Source: Devosia yakushimensis | GTDB lineage: Bacteria; Pseudomonadota; Alphaproteobacteria; Rhizobiales; Devosiaceae | DNA: 64,000 bases | Assembly: GCF_030159855.1 (NCBI RefSeq) | Contig: NZ_BSNG01000001.1 | Coordinates: forward strand, 496,001-560,000 | Reading direction: 5' to 3' | In this document: piece after piece, positions 1 through 7,551 of the stretch | Layout: each line of letters starts with the position of its first letter | How positions within the stretch are numbered: the first letter of the stretch is position 1 | Program-made: the position numbers and the translations under genes | The notes under the pieces: generated by a model | Database searches by the model: none | Told to the model about the DNA's origin: nothing | What the model saw: the letters and a program-made list of their open reading frames with translations, nothing else

Positions 1-889
1 GGGCGATACGGTGACGCCGCTCGTGGCGCTGATCATTTCGCTCATCGTGAGCCTTTTGGTGACCCCGGCGCTGATCCAGGGTTGGTTCGGGCTGCCGCAG
101 CTGGGGCTGCTGGCCGCGGCCTATGCCTTCATCGCCGGGTTCGTCAGCGTGCTGATCTTCCTGTTCATCTATATGCGTGCCCGCAAGATGCCGCTGGCGC
201 CCGATGGGGAGCTGCTGGCGGCCATGGTGCCCGATTTCAAACTGCTGGGGCTGATCCTGCGGCTGGGCGTGCCGGCGGGGCTACAGATGGTGATCTCGTC
301 GATCTCGGCCATCGTTGTCGTCGGGCTGGTCAATGGCTTTGGCTCGGACGCCACGGCGGCCTATGGCGCGGTCAACCAGGTGGTGGGCTATGTGCAATTC
401 CCGGCCATGTCGATCGGTATTGCGGCGTCGATTTTCGGCGCACAGGCCATCGGCGCCGGACAGGCGGGGCAATTGTGGGGGATCACCAAGACGGCGCTGG
501 TGCTTAACCTCATCATCACCGGCAGCCTGATACTGGTTGCCTATCTCTTTTCCCAGCATCTGGTGGCGCTGTTCATCACCGATCCGGCGGTGATCGAGAT
601 GACCGAGACGCTGCTGCATATCGTGCTGTGGAGCATGCTGTGCTTTGGCTGGAGTGTGGTGTTTTCGGGCATCATGCGGTCGAGCGGCACGGTGGTGGCG
701 CCCATGGTGATCTCGCTGGCGGCGATCCTGCTGGTGGAATTGCCGGGGGCTATCGTGCTCAGCCGGACGAGCCTGGGGCTGCATGGCATCTGGATCGCCT
801 ATGCGGCGAGCTTCAGCGTGATGCTGGTGGCGCAAGCCGCCTGGTATCGCTTTGTCTGGAGCAAGAAGAAGATCGTCGCGCTGATCTAG
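1..889 (+). CDS. MATE family efflux transporter, C-terminal part (5' end outside window)
   Basis: The reading frame is open from the first bases of the window and ends at TAG 887-889, so only the last 295 or so residues of a protein normally about 450 long are present. It is very hydrophobic, with about eight membrane helices. The spacing of helices and the segments around 'GVPAGLQM' and 'GIMRSSGT' fit the C-terminal lobe of MATE (NorM/DinF type) cation-coupled multidrug exporters of the inner membrane. The GTG at position 11 is in frame but is not a credible start, because the N-terminal lobe would be missing. The substrate cannot be read from the sequence. The gene converges on the AAC(3) gene, with a shared hairpin between them. 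Confidence 0.85.
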   Translation, partial: GDTVTPLVALIISLIVSLLVTPALIQGWFGLPQLGLLAAAYAFIAGFVSVLIFLFIYMRARKMPLAPDGELLAAMVPDFKLLGLILRLGVPAGLQMVISSISAIVVVGLVNGFGSDATAAYGAVNQVVGYVQFPAMSIGIAASIFGAQAIGAGQAGQLWGITKTALVLNLIITGSLILVAYLFSQHLVALFITDPAVIEMTETLLHIVLWSMLCFGWSVVFSGIMRSSGTVVAPMVISLAAILLVELPGAIVLSRTSLGLHGIWIAYAASFSVMLVAQAAWYRFVWSKKKIVALI

Positions 890-940
890 GTCCAATCGAC
901 ATTCAGCTGATGCTGGCCTGAGTGAATGTCGATTGGCCCT
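888..940. terminator. Perfect 14-bp hairpin between convergent genes
   Basis: The arms ccaatcgacattca (892-905) and tgaatgtcgattgg (923-936) are perfect inverted repeats around a 17-nt loop. After one mismatch the pairing continues for three more bases on each side, so the stem reaches into the stop codons of both flanking genes. No long T run follows. The likely role is a two-way transcription terminator or mRNA 3'-end protector. Confidence 0.7.
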
Positions 941-1715
941 AGGAGCCGAGACGGTCTTCCAGCCACGTAACGCCGAATGCAATCATGGGCGCGGCCTCCA
1001 CCAATATGGAAGGGGCCGCGCCGATAGTGCCGCGTTTGCCCTGGCCGGTGGCGAGGAAGGCCTCGACGATGGTGGCGAAATAGTCGTCGGGCAGGCCGTG
1101 CGGCGGATCGGCGGTGTCGAATTCCTCGAAATGGCGCCACACAATCTTGCCATCGACGAGAATGGGCGCTTCGTAGCGGCGGAGGCGCTTGTTGGGGAAA
1201 TCTGCGACATGTTCGGCGTGGTGCAGAAGGGTCATCGTGTCGAGCGGCGCGCCGATCAGCATGGTCTTGCCGCCTGCTTCGACCAGCTTGCCGAAGGGCG
1301 ATTGCGGGCCGTAGCCGTAGTCGAGCGCGTGATCGGCAGTGAACCACTCGGCCTTGCCGCCAAGCGCGGCGCAGGAGGCGCCGGGATTGGCACTGCGCAA
1401 GGCGCCGGGCGTGGTGCGCAGCAATTCGGGGAAGGCGCCATTGTCACGGATAGAGCGAGAGCGCTGGGGATCGAAGGGCGGTATCTCGTCGCGCAGGTCG
1501 GCGCGCTGGAGAATGTCGTCATCGGCCTGCCAGTCGCAATAGGCCAGCATGGTGCCTTCGGGACCAACAATCGTCCGAATGGCATCGATCAGCGTGTCGG
1601 GACCACCAAGAATTGGTCCAACCTTGCGCAGGGCGGCGTGTACGAGCACGGCGTCGCCTTGCTGTAGGCCGAGTTCGACCAGCTGGCTGGCCAGCTGGTT
1701 TTGCGTCCAGAGCAT
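939..1715 (-). CDS. AAC(3)-family aminoglycoside N-acetyltransferase-like protein
   Basis: This 258-residue protein belongs to the antibiotic NAT / AAC(3) / YokD family, which uses acetyl-CoA to acetylate the 3-amino group of 2-deoxystreptamine antibiotics in the cytoplasm. The family pattern is clear: an N-terminal 'GDAVLVHAALRKVG', a central 'SANPGASCAALG', then 'GPQSPFGKLVEAGGK' and 'LHHAEHVADFPNKR'. Length is normal for the family. It starts 5 bp after the stop of the HxlR regulator gene on the same strand, so the two are probably co-transcribed. Chromosomal members often give weak or no resistance, and the true substrate is unknown. Confidence 0.82.
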   Translation of the reverse strand: MLWTQNQLASQLVELGLQQGDAVLVHAALRKVGPILGGPDTLIDAIRTIVGPEGTMLAYCDWQADDDILQRADLRDEIPPFDPQRSRSIRDNGAFPELLRTTPGALRSANPGASCAALGGKAEWFTADHALDYGYGPQSPFGKLVEAGGKTMLIGAPLDTMTLLHHAEHVADFPNKRLRRYEAPILVDGKIVWRHFEEFDTADPPHGLPDDYFATIVEAFLATGQGKRGTIGAAPSILVEAAPMIAFGVTWLEDRLGS

Positions 1716-1720
1716 TGGCT

Positions 1721-2137
1721 TTAGCCTCGGGCGTAGGCGGCCTTGCGGGGTTCGGCGGCCACGGTGGCGTTTTCGCGGGCATCGTAGATGGCGCGGGCGT
1801 CGATGATGGCGCCGTGATGTTCGGCCGACCAGTCCCAGAGGCCGCTGATCGGCACCTGCAGGGTCTTGCCCAGTTCGGTCAGGCTATATTCAACGCGGGG
1901 CGGCACCTCGGGATAGATGGTGCGGGTGACCAGGCCATCGCGCTCGAGATTGCGCAGGGTCAGGGTCAGCATGCGCTGGGAGACGCCGTTGATCATGCGC
2001 TTAAGCTCGTTGAAGCGCAGCGTGCCGTTCTGGCCGAGAATGCCCACGACCATCACGCTCCACTTGTCGCCGATGCGGTTGAGCACGTCGGACATGGCCA
2101 GGCAATTGGCGGATTTGGATGTGTCGGTGAGAGACAT
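1721..2137 (-). CDS. HxlR-family winged-helix regulator
   Basis: The protein has 138 residues from ATG 2137. It shows the HxlR pattern: 'CLAMSDVLNRIGDKWSVMV', then 'LRFNELKRMINGVSQRMLT' (recognition region), then 'DGLVTRTIYPEVPPRVEYSLTELG' (wing). The family has a conserved N-terminal Cys that can sense redox or electrophile stress, and a Cys is present at residue 12. An upstream GTG (2182) is in frame but lies inside the operator repeat, so ATG 2137 is preferred. It is the first gene of a two-gene unit with the AAC(3)-like gene and likely controls its own promoter. Confidence 0.85.
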   Translation of the reverse strand: MSLTDTSKSANCLAMSDVLNRIGDKWSVMVVGILGQNGTLRFNELKRMINGVSQRMLTLTLRNLERDGLVTRTIYPEVPPRVEYSLTELGKTLQVPISGLWDWSAEHHGAIIDARAIYDARENATVAAEPRKAAYARG

Positions 2138-2163
2138 GACTATGCTTTCGTCTAGAAGAACCT

Positions 2164-2200
2164 TAGGCACAAATATAGACACGGTTACTGCTTGTGCCTA
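2164..2200. promoter_or_regulatory. Inverted-repeat operator in the HxlR gene promoter region
   Basis: The arms taggcacaa (2164-2172) and ttgtgccta (2192-2200) are perfect 9-bp inverted repeats, 28 bp from start to start. Read on the minus strand, a TATATT -10-like hexamer (2172-2177) overlaps the inner arm and the outer arm falls near -35. This is a good place for a dimeric HxlR protein to repress or activate its own gene and the AAC(3)-like gene. Confidence 0.6.
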
Positions 2201-2207
2201 GGGGGGC

Positions 2208-2777
2208 TCATCCGGCCCGGTGTTCGGCGCCGTAGAGGCCGAGATAATAGTCCAGATTGCCGTCGCGCAAGCCCAGCGTTTCCAGAACGCCACCCATGAA
2301 GCTGACCGGCGCGGTGCCGGGTGCGGTGACGATCCTGCCGTCAATGACGGCCTGGGGCTGGTCTTTGTAGTGCGCGGCGCCGGCATAGCCGGTTGGGGGC
2401 AGGTTGTCTGGCGAGTTGGAGGTGTGGGCCACATTGTCGAGAATGCCGGCGCGGGCCAGCGCGAGCGTGCCGTCGCAAATGCCCGCCACGGTCTTGCCGG
2501 CGTCACGGGTGGCCAGCAGAACCGCCGCTATGTCGGGCGGGGTTTCACCGGCCCAGGCGGTGCCGCCGCAGACGACGAGCGCATCCAGCCGTGCCGGGTC
2601 GATGTCTTCCACTGCCAGGTCCGGGGTGACCTTGAGACCGCCGGCGGAGGTGACCGGCTTGCCGCCGGGCGTAGCGAATTTGGTGTCGATGCCGAAATAG
2701 CCGCTGGCGCCGGCATTGAGCAGTGCGGTTTCCCAATCGGCAAAGCCGTCGGCCAGGATGGTGACGATGGCGGTCAT
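2208..2777 (-). CDS. DJ-1/PfpI family protein
   Basis: The ATG at 2777 follows a good ribosome site (GGGGAGA) and gives 189 residues, the usual size. The DJ-1/PfpI fold is shown by the N-terminal 'TILADGFADWE', by 'LDALVVCGG' and by the nucleophile elbow 'VAGICDGTLALA', whose Cys is the reactive residue of the family. Members act as amidases, glyoxalases/deglycases or stress proteins; which applies here cannot be told. It lies upstream of the HxlR gene on the same strand, but the operator region between them suggests separate transcription. The sequence up to the next gene (2778-2944) shows no clear motif. Confidence 0.8.
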   Translation of the reverse strand: MTAIVTILADGFADWETALLNAGASGYFGIDTKFATPGGKPVTSAGGLKVTPDLAVEDIDPARLDALVVCGGTAWAGETPPDIAAVLLATRDAGKTVAGICDGTLALARAGILDNVAHTSNSPDNLPPTGYAGAAHYKDQPQAVIDGRIVTAPGTAPVSFMGGVLETLGLRDGNLDYYLGLYGAEHRAG

Positions 2778-2944
2778 GGTCGAATTCTCCCCGTGTCTTA
2801 GTCGCCACACTGTTGAACGCTTGTGCTGCCAGATGGTGTCAGGAGCGGTCAAAAGCCCGTCACCAGGGGCCTGGCCGCATTGAGATAGAGGGAGCGCGCT
2901 GATAAGAGAAAGCCGCCTTCCCGACATAACGGAGTCTGTGTCAC

Positions 2945-4111
2945 TTGCCGCTTGCCCGCCGTCTTGGTCTGTTCGTCTTTGCCTGTCTTGCCACTCTCGC
3001 TGCCGCCCTGGGCGCCGCGCGCGCTACGCCCATGTTGCTGGTCGACATGGACAATTTCGATGTGCTCTATGCGCAGGAAGCCGGCCAGCCGTGGCACCCG
3101 GCATCGCTGACCAAGATGATGACGGCCTATGTGGTGTTCGAGGAAATTGCCAAGGGCAGCGTGACGCTCGATACGCCGGTGATCTTGTCGGCCAAGGCGC
3201 TCAAGCAGGCGCCGTCGCGCTCGGGCCTGCCGGTGGGCAGTGCCATGAGCCTCAAGGACGCGCTCTATGTGATGATCGTCAAATCGGCCAATGACACGGC
3301 CATGGCTATTGCCGAGACGGTCGGGGGGAGCGAAGCGGGGTTCGTCGCCAAGATGAATGACGTGGCGGGCCGCATGGGGCTTACGGCCAGCCATTTCAGC
3401 AATCCCAATGGGCTGCATGATCCGGGACAATATATGTCGGCGCGCGACCTGGCGGTGTTGACGCTTTATATCCGGCAGAGCTTTCCGCAATACCTGCCCA
3501 TGTTCGGTACCGAAGTGGTGCAGGTGGGCAAGGCGAGGCTGGAATCGCAGAATGAATTGCTGACCAAATTCGCCGGGACCACGGGGATGAAGACCGGTTT
3601 CGTCTGCGCCTCGGGGCTCAATATGGTGGCGACGGTGGAGCGCGGCGGGCGCCGGCTTCTGGCTATCGTGCTGGGCGGTTCATCGGCCCGCGAGCGCAAT
3701 GAGCGGGCGGCCGAACTGGTGCTCAAGGGGCTATCGGGGGGCGTGCAATCCAGCGGGCAGACAGTGCTGACCCTCGCCAACAATCCGGGCGCGGCGCCGG
3801 TCGATATGCGGCCCAATATCTGCGGCAAGGGATCGCAGGACTATGTGAAGGCGCAGGAAGCAGCGTTTCCGATGGGTCTCAAGGGACAGCCGAGCTATCT
3901 GACCGATACGGTGGTGCCCAATAGCTATGTGGCGACCGATCTGGGTCGCATGGCGGTGGGTGTTGCCCTGCCACGTCCGCGGCCGGCGCATGTGCCGATC
4001 TTTGCCGTGCCGACGACGGCTGAGGCAGCTCTCGATGGCGGGTTGCGGCCGGGCCTGCCGGTTGCGGCGAGCGGCGATATTCCGTTTCCCCGGCCGCGTC
4101 CGGTGTTTTGA
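2945..4111 (+). CDS. D-alanyl-D-alanine carboxypeptidase (penicillin-binding protein, peptidase S11)
   Basis: This 388-residue S11 serine peptidase trims the terminal D-Ala from peptidoglycan stem peptides in the periplasm. It has a signal peptide (about residues 1-27). The three active-site motifs are SLTK (Ser54, Lys57), SAN (Ser114, Asn116) and KTG (216-218). The C-terminal part after about residue 260 is Pro/Arg-rich ('PRPRPAH', 'PFPRPRPVF') rather than a clear PBP5 membrane anchor. The start is TTG 2945, 10 nt after GGAG; no ATG fits the signal peptide. Related to DacF/DacA proteins, but the exact paralog is uncertain. Confidence 0.88.
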   Translation: MPLARRLGLFVFACLATLAAALGAARATPMLLVDMDNFDVLYAQEAGQPWHPASLTKMMTAYVVFEEIAKGSVTLDTPVILSAKALKQAPSRSGLPVGSAMSLKDALYVMIVKSANDTAMAIAETVGGSEAGFVAKMNDVAGRMGLTASHFSNPNGLHDPGQYMSARDLAVLTLYIRQSFPQYLPMFGTEVVQVGKARLESQNELLTKFAGTTGMKTGFVCASGLNMVATVERGGRRLLAIVLGGSSARERNERAAELVLKGLSGGVQSSGQTVLTLANNPGAAPVDMRPNICGKGSQDYVKAQEAAFPMGLKGQPSYLTDTVVPNSYVATDLGRMAVGVALPRPRPAHVPIFAVPTTAEAALDGGLRPGLPVAASGDIPFPRPRPVF

Positions 4112-4171
4112 GGGGCCGATCTAGTCGGCACCCGTTGAGGGTAATGTTTAGATTGTGCTTGTGACTCACCC

Positions 4172-4284
4172 CCACCCTTAATCCCTCCCCACAAGGGGGA
4201 GGGAGACGAAAGAGCCGTGAGTCCTCAGCCTGCGCCTCCCTCCCCATGATGGGGAGGTCAGCTTTTTCGCTGTAGCGAAAAAGC
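4172..4284. repeat. Dispersed palindromic intergenic repeat, copy 1
   Basis: This gene-free stretch holds three hairpins in a row: a GC-rich stem (arms 4182-4190 and 4195-4204), cctcccca/tggggagg (4239-4246, 4250-4257), and gctttttcgct/agcgaaaaagc (4261-4271, 4274-4284). The unit ggggaggtcagctttt, followed by its cgct..agcg hairpin, occurs again in reverse orientation near 17.5 kb. It therefore looks like a REP-type repeat rather than a private terminator. It lies between convergent genes and may also stop transcription. Confidence 0.7.
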
Positions 4285-4318
4285 AGGGGTGGCGTGACGA
4301 GAGCCACAAAGGCTCGCC

Positions 4319-4570
4319 CTAGCTTTTCACGATAGCGAACCGCAGCACATCACCTTCGCTGGTGAGGGTGCAGTCGTGCCTGTTCTGGCGGCAGTAAAGG
4401 GGGATATCCACCTTGGCCATCGGATCGGTGGCCAGCACGATAAGGGCCGCGCCGGAGGGGAGGCTAGCGAGCCGTTTCTCCATGCGCAGCACCGGAAGGG
4501 GGCATTTTAGCCCCCTGGCGTCGATGAGCTCGGGCTCAGTCGCCAACCACGAGCACCCAATAGACGCCAT
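4319..4570 (-). CDS. TusA/SirA-family sulfur carrier
   Basis: This small protein has the TusA signature 'LIDARGLKCPLPVLRMEK', with the CPxP cysteine that carries a persulfide sulfur. TusA-type proteins relay sulfur to tRNA thiolation, molybdenum cofactor or other acceptors in the cytoplasm. ATG 4570 gives 83 residues and overlaps the upstream SCP gene by 35 nt. A TTG at 4546 would give 75 residues, closer to the family mean, with an 11-nt overlap; the start is therefore unsure. Overlap with the lipoprotein gene suggests one transcript. Confidence 0.82.
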   Translation of the reverse strand: MASIGCSWLATEPELIDARGLKCPLPVLRMEKRLASLPSGAALIVLATDPMAKVDIPLYCRQNRHDCTLTSEGDVLRFAIVKS

Positions 4571-5039
4571 AGCTGGAGGCCGGATTGAAGGCCATGGCAA
4601 CGCCGGCCTTGCTGCCTGCCGAAGTCAGGCCAGCCGCATCGGCGGGATTGTTGCGCCAGCCGGAGAAGGTCTCGGCGAAGGTGGCGTAACCGGCACTGAG
4701 CTTCATGACACGCAGGCCCTGCGGGGTCTTGGGCGGGGTGCCGGTCTGGGCATATTGGTTGGCGAGGGCCTGGGCGGTGCCATCAAGGCCGGTATCGGGC
4801 GCCAGGGCCGTAATGCCATTGGTGGCCCGGTACGCATTGACGATGCCGAGGGCCTGGGCGCGGTCGAGACTGGCGCCGGGCTGGTCCATGCGGGCGCTGA
4901 GGCCGGGATGCAGCGCAGCAACGCTGGCGCCACCGCCGCCGCCCATGCTGCATCCGGCGAGCGCGGCGGCTGTCAGCAGGGCCACGGCAAGGTGGGGCAG
5001 GGTGCCTGCAAAACGGCGCGGCGTGGCGGGATGCGTCAT
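4536..5039 (-). CDS. SCP/CAP-domain lipoprotein
   Basis: The ATG at 5039, after an AAGGAA ribosome site, gives 167 residues. The N-terminus is a lipoprotein signal ending in the lipobox LAGC with Cys30, so the protein is probably lipid-anchored. The rest matches a short CAP (cysteine-rich secretory / allergen V5) domain: 'NAYRATNGITAL' at the first helix, 'ALANQYAQTG', and a terminal 'SYGVYWVLVVG' strand. Bacterial CAP proteins are secreted or surface proteins of mostly unknown activity. A longer reading frame upstream lacks support. It precedes and overlaps the TusA-like gene. Confidence 0.75.
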   Translation of the reverse strand: MTHPATPRRFAGTLPHLAVALLTAAALAGCSMGGGGGASVAALHPGLSARMDQPGASLDRAQALGIVNAYRATNGITALAPDTGLDGTAQALANQYAQTGTPPKTPQGLRVMKLSAGYATFAETFSGWRNNPADAAGLTSAGSKAGVAMAFNPASSYGVYWVLVVGD

Positions 5040-5344
5040 GGGTATTCCTTCGTCATGTGAGGCGTGAAGTCCGCGATACCTCGCGGCAAATGCGGTTCTA
5101 CTATGGCGCGTGCCGCAGCAATGTGGTGGGCGGCCGGTATTTCGCCCGATGTTGCGTGGCAAACGTCAATTTTTCGTGCCCGTGCCGGCGGTGTGACAAA
5201 AACGTGACGCAAGCTGTGGACGATAGCGGGACACTCTTGCGTGCGCGGGGGGAAGCCCCTATCGAAAAACCTGCCTAAGCCAGTCAACTTTAACGGAGGG
5301 GACGACAAGCCAGGGCCTGACCTTGTGACTATGAAGGGGGCTTT
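5040..5344. other. Divergent intergenic region, no gene
   Basis: This 305-bp region separates the SCP lipoprotein gene (minus) from the TonB receptor gene (plus) and must hold both promoters. A short direct repeat gtgac-N6-gtgac lies near 5191-5206. The receptor's ribosome site is AAGGGGG at 5334-5340. I looked for a cobalamin riboswitch and for an iron-response (Fur/Irr) palindrome and see neither clearly. Confidence 0.5.
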
Positions 5345-7447
5345 ATGTCTGTGTCACGCTCCGCGCTGCTGTGCGCGCTTCCCTGCCTGCTGCTGGCGAC
5401 AACCGCCTTTGGGCAGGAATCCACGCTGTTTTCCGATGAAGTGATCATGCTCGAGCGGTTGATCGTTTCGGGACCCAACCGAACGGAAACCCCGGTCAGC
5501 GAGTCCACCGTTTCGGTGACGGTGATCGACGACGAAACCATCGCCAAGCAATCGAGCGTCAATACGCCTATCGGCTCGATCCTGGCCAAGACCACGCCGG
5601 GCTTCAGCCAGAGCGCGGAGAATATGACCGATTATGGTCAGTCGCTGCGCGGGCGCAATTTCCTGACGCTGATCGATGGCGTGCCGCAAACCAATACGCT
5701 CAACAATAATTTCCGTGGCCTCAATACCATTTCAAGCCTGGCGGTCGGCCAGATCGAAGTGGTGCGCGGCGCAACGGCTGCCTACGGTTTTGGCGCGCCA
5801 GGCGGGCTGGTCAACATCATCACCAAGACCCCGCAGGACGATGGGTTCAACGTCGAATATGGCAGCGGCATCAAATTCTCACCGACCGATATCGGTGACT
5901 CGATGTCCTATACCGGCGTGGTCAATCTCAGCGGCCGCGATGGCGATGTGGATTTCCTGCTGAACGGAAGTTTCGAGAAGACCGGCAGCAGCTTTACCGC
6001 CGATGGCGAGCGCCGCCCGCCCGACTCGTTCGGCTCGCAGGGTGGGCTCGACGATGTCACGGCCTATAATATTTTGGGCAAACTTGGCTACCAGATGGGG
6101 TCGAGCCGGTTCGAGGTGATGATCAACCGCTATGACAATGCCCAGAAGAGCATATGGGCGGGGCCGGTGGGCGGCGGAAGCGTCGAGGACAATACCAGCG
6201 CTGTCCCGTCACTGGGCAATCTCAATACGCTCACGCCGGGCGTCGACAACCTCACCATCAGCGGCAAATATTCCAATGAGGAAGTGCTGGGCGGCAGCAT
6301 GAATCTGCAGGTGTTCTACAACCAGAACACCACGACCTTTACCCGCACCGAATTCCTCGGCTTTCAATATCCGCAATATGAGACGGCCTCGGACAAATAT
6401 GGGGCGCGGCTGACCTTCGATACGCCACTGCCTGTGCTGGGCCCCGACATGAATGTGGTGTGGGGCGTCGACTATCTGCACGACAAGACCGTGGTCAACG
6501 ACATCGACGGGCCCTCGGGCACGCCCGATGCCACGCTCTCGGGCATAGCGCCTTTTGCGCAGCTCGAAATCGATCTCAACGATACAACGCGGGTTACCGG
6601 CGGCGTGCGCTACGAGGCGATGGAGCTGGAGATTCCAACCTTCGTCAATGCCAATGGCTTTACCGTCCAGGGCGGAACGGTGGATGTTGCCGAGCCGCTG
6701 TTCAATGTCAGCGCCTCCCATGACCTCACCGAATTTGCGACCCTGTTCGCCGGATTTTCGCAGGGCTACCAGCTGGGCAATCTGGTGCGTTATGCCACCG
6801 ACAATGATGTGCCCAGCGTGGCATCGCTGGCGGCCAATGGGCAAAAGACCAATAGCTACGAAGCGGGCGTGCGCTTTCATCGCGACAATTGGAACATCAC
6901 GACCACGGGCTTCTACAGCACCTCGGACAATGGGGTGAGCTACTCGGCCGACCTCGACCTGGTGCTGGCGCCTGAGACGGTCTATGGCATTGAAGTGGCT
7001 GGCGAATATGCCTTTGAGAATGGATTGACGCTGGGTGGCACGCTGACCTGGCTCGAAGGCCGCTACGATACCGATGGCGACGGCCAAAACGATTCCGACT
7101 TGCCCTCGGACCGCATCGCACCGGCAAAGATCACGGCCTATGCCGAATATGCGCCCAATGACTGGTCGGTCTATCGGCTGATGGGGTTGTTCTCGGGCTA
7201 TCGCGACCCCGACAGCAGCGAATTCCTAGGGCTGCAGACCATAGAGCCCTATGTGGTGCTCGATGCCGCGGCCGATTTCAAGGTCGGCAATGGCACGCTG
7301 ACGCTGGGTGTCGAGAACCTGCTCAATGCCGATTATGTGCCGGTGGTGCAGCAGGCCTATTCGGTGCCCGCCTATGGCTATGACGACTATTACAACGTCA
7401 AGGGGCCGGGCCGGACCTTCTCGATCAGCTACAAGGGCAAGTTCTGA
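5345..7447 (+). CDS. TonB-dependent outer-membrane receptor
   Basis: The 700-residue protein has a signal peptide (about residues 1-23, ending near 'TAFGQ'). A TonB-box-like segment 'VIMLERLIVSG' is followed by a plug domain (about 50-160, 'SVTVIDDETIAKQ', 'GRNFLTLIDGVPQ', 'IEVVRGATAAYGFGAPGG') and a 22-strand barrel ending in the typical terminal Phe ('FSISYKGKF'). Such receptors import siderophores, cobalamin or similar ligands using energy from TonB-ExbBD. The 'GAPGGLVNIITKTP' plug ending resembles ferric-siderophore receptors. No TonB system or periplasmic binding protein for iron lies nearby, so the ligand is unknown. Confidence 0.88.
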   Translation: MSVSRSALLCALPCLLLATTAFGQESTLFSDEVIMLERLIVSGPNRTETPVSESTVSVTVIDDETIAKQSSVNTPIGSILAKTTPGFSQSAENMTDYGQSLRGRNFLTLIDGVPQTNTLNNNFRGLNTISSLAVGQIEVVRGATAAYGFGAPGGLVNIITKTPQDDGFNVEYGSGIKFSPTDIGDSMSYTGVVNLSGRDGDVDFLLNGSFEKTGSSFTADGERRPPDSFGSQGGLDDVTAYNILGKLGYQMGSSRFEVMINRYDNAQKSIWAGPVGGGSVEDNTSAVPSLGNLNTLTPGVDNLTISGKYSNEEVLGGSMNLQVFYNQNTTTFTRTEFLGFQYPQYETASDKYGARLTFDTPLPVLGPDMNVVWGVDYLHDKTVVNDIDGPSGTPDATLSGIAPFAQLEIDLNDTTRVTGGVRYEAMELEIPTFVNANGFTVQGGTVDVAEPLFNVSASHDLTEFATLFAGFSQGYQLGNLVRYATDNDVPSVASLAANGQKTNSYEAGVRFHRDNWNITTTGFYSTSDNGVSYSADLDLVLAPETVYGIEVAGEYAFENGLTLGGTLTWLEGRYDTDGDGQNDSDLPSDRIAPAKITAYAEYAPNDWSVYRLMGLFSGYRDPDSSEFLGLQTIEPYVVLDAAADFKVGNGTLTLGVENLLNADYVPVVQQAYSVPAYGYDDYYNVKGPGRTFSISYKGKF

Positions 7448-7455
7448 CGGTCTGG

Positions 7456-7478
7456 GCGGGCGGCGCAACGCCGCCCGC
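7456..7478 (+). terminator. GC hairpin after the TonB receptor gene
   Basis: The arms gcgggcggcg and cgccgcccgc form a perfect 10-bp stem with a 3-nt loop, starting 8 nt after the receptor stop codon. There is no T tract, which is common in high-GC alphaproteobacteria. Confidence 0.65.
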
Positions 7479-7551
7479 ATGCACCCGCTTGCGATAGCGC
7501 GCGTTTGGCCGCACAACCACGAGGCTGAATTGGGCCGAAGGGAAAAGTGCG

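Noticed and set aside
5040..5344. Cobalamin or other riboswitch before the TonB receptor gene
   Set aside because: The conserved B12-box and other core elements could not be found; GC-rich stems alone are not enough.
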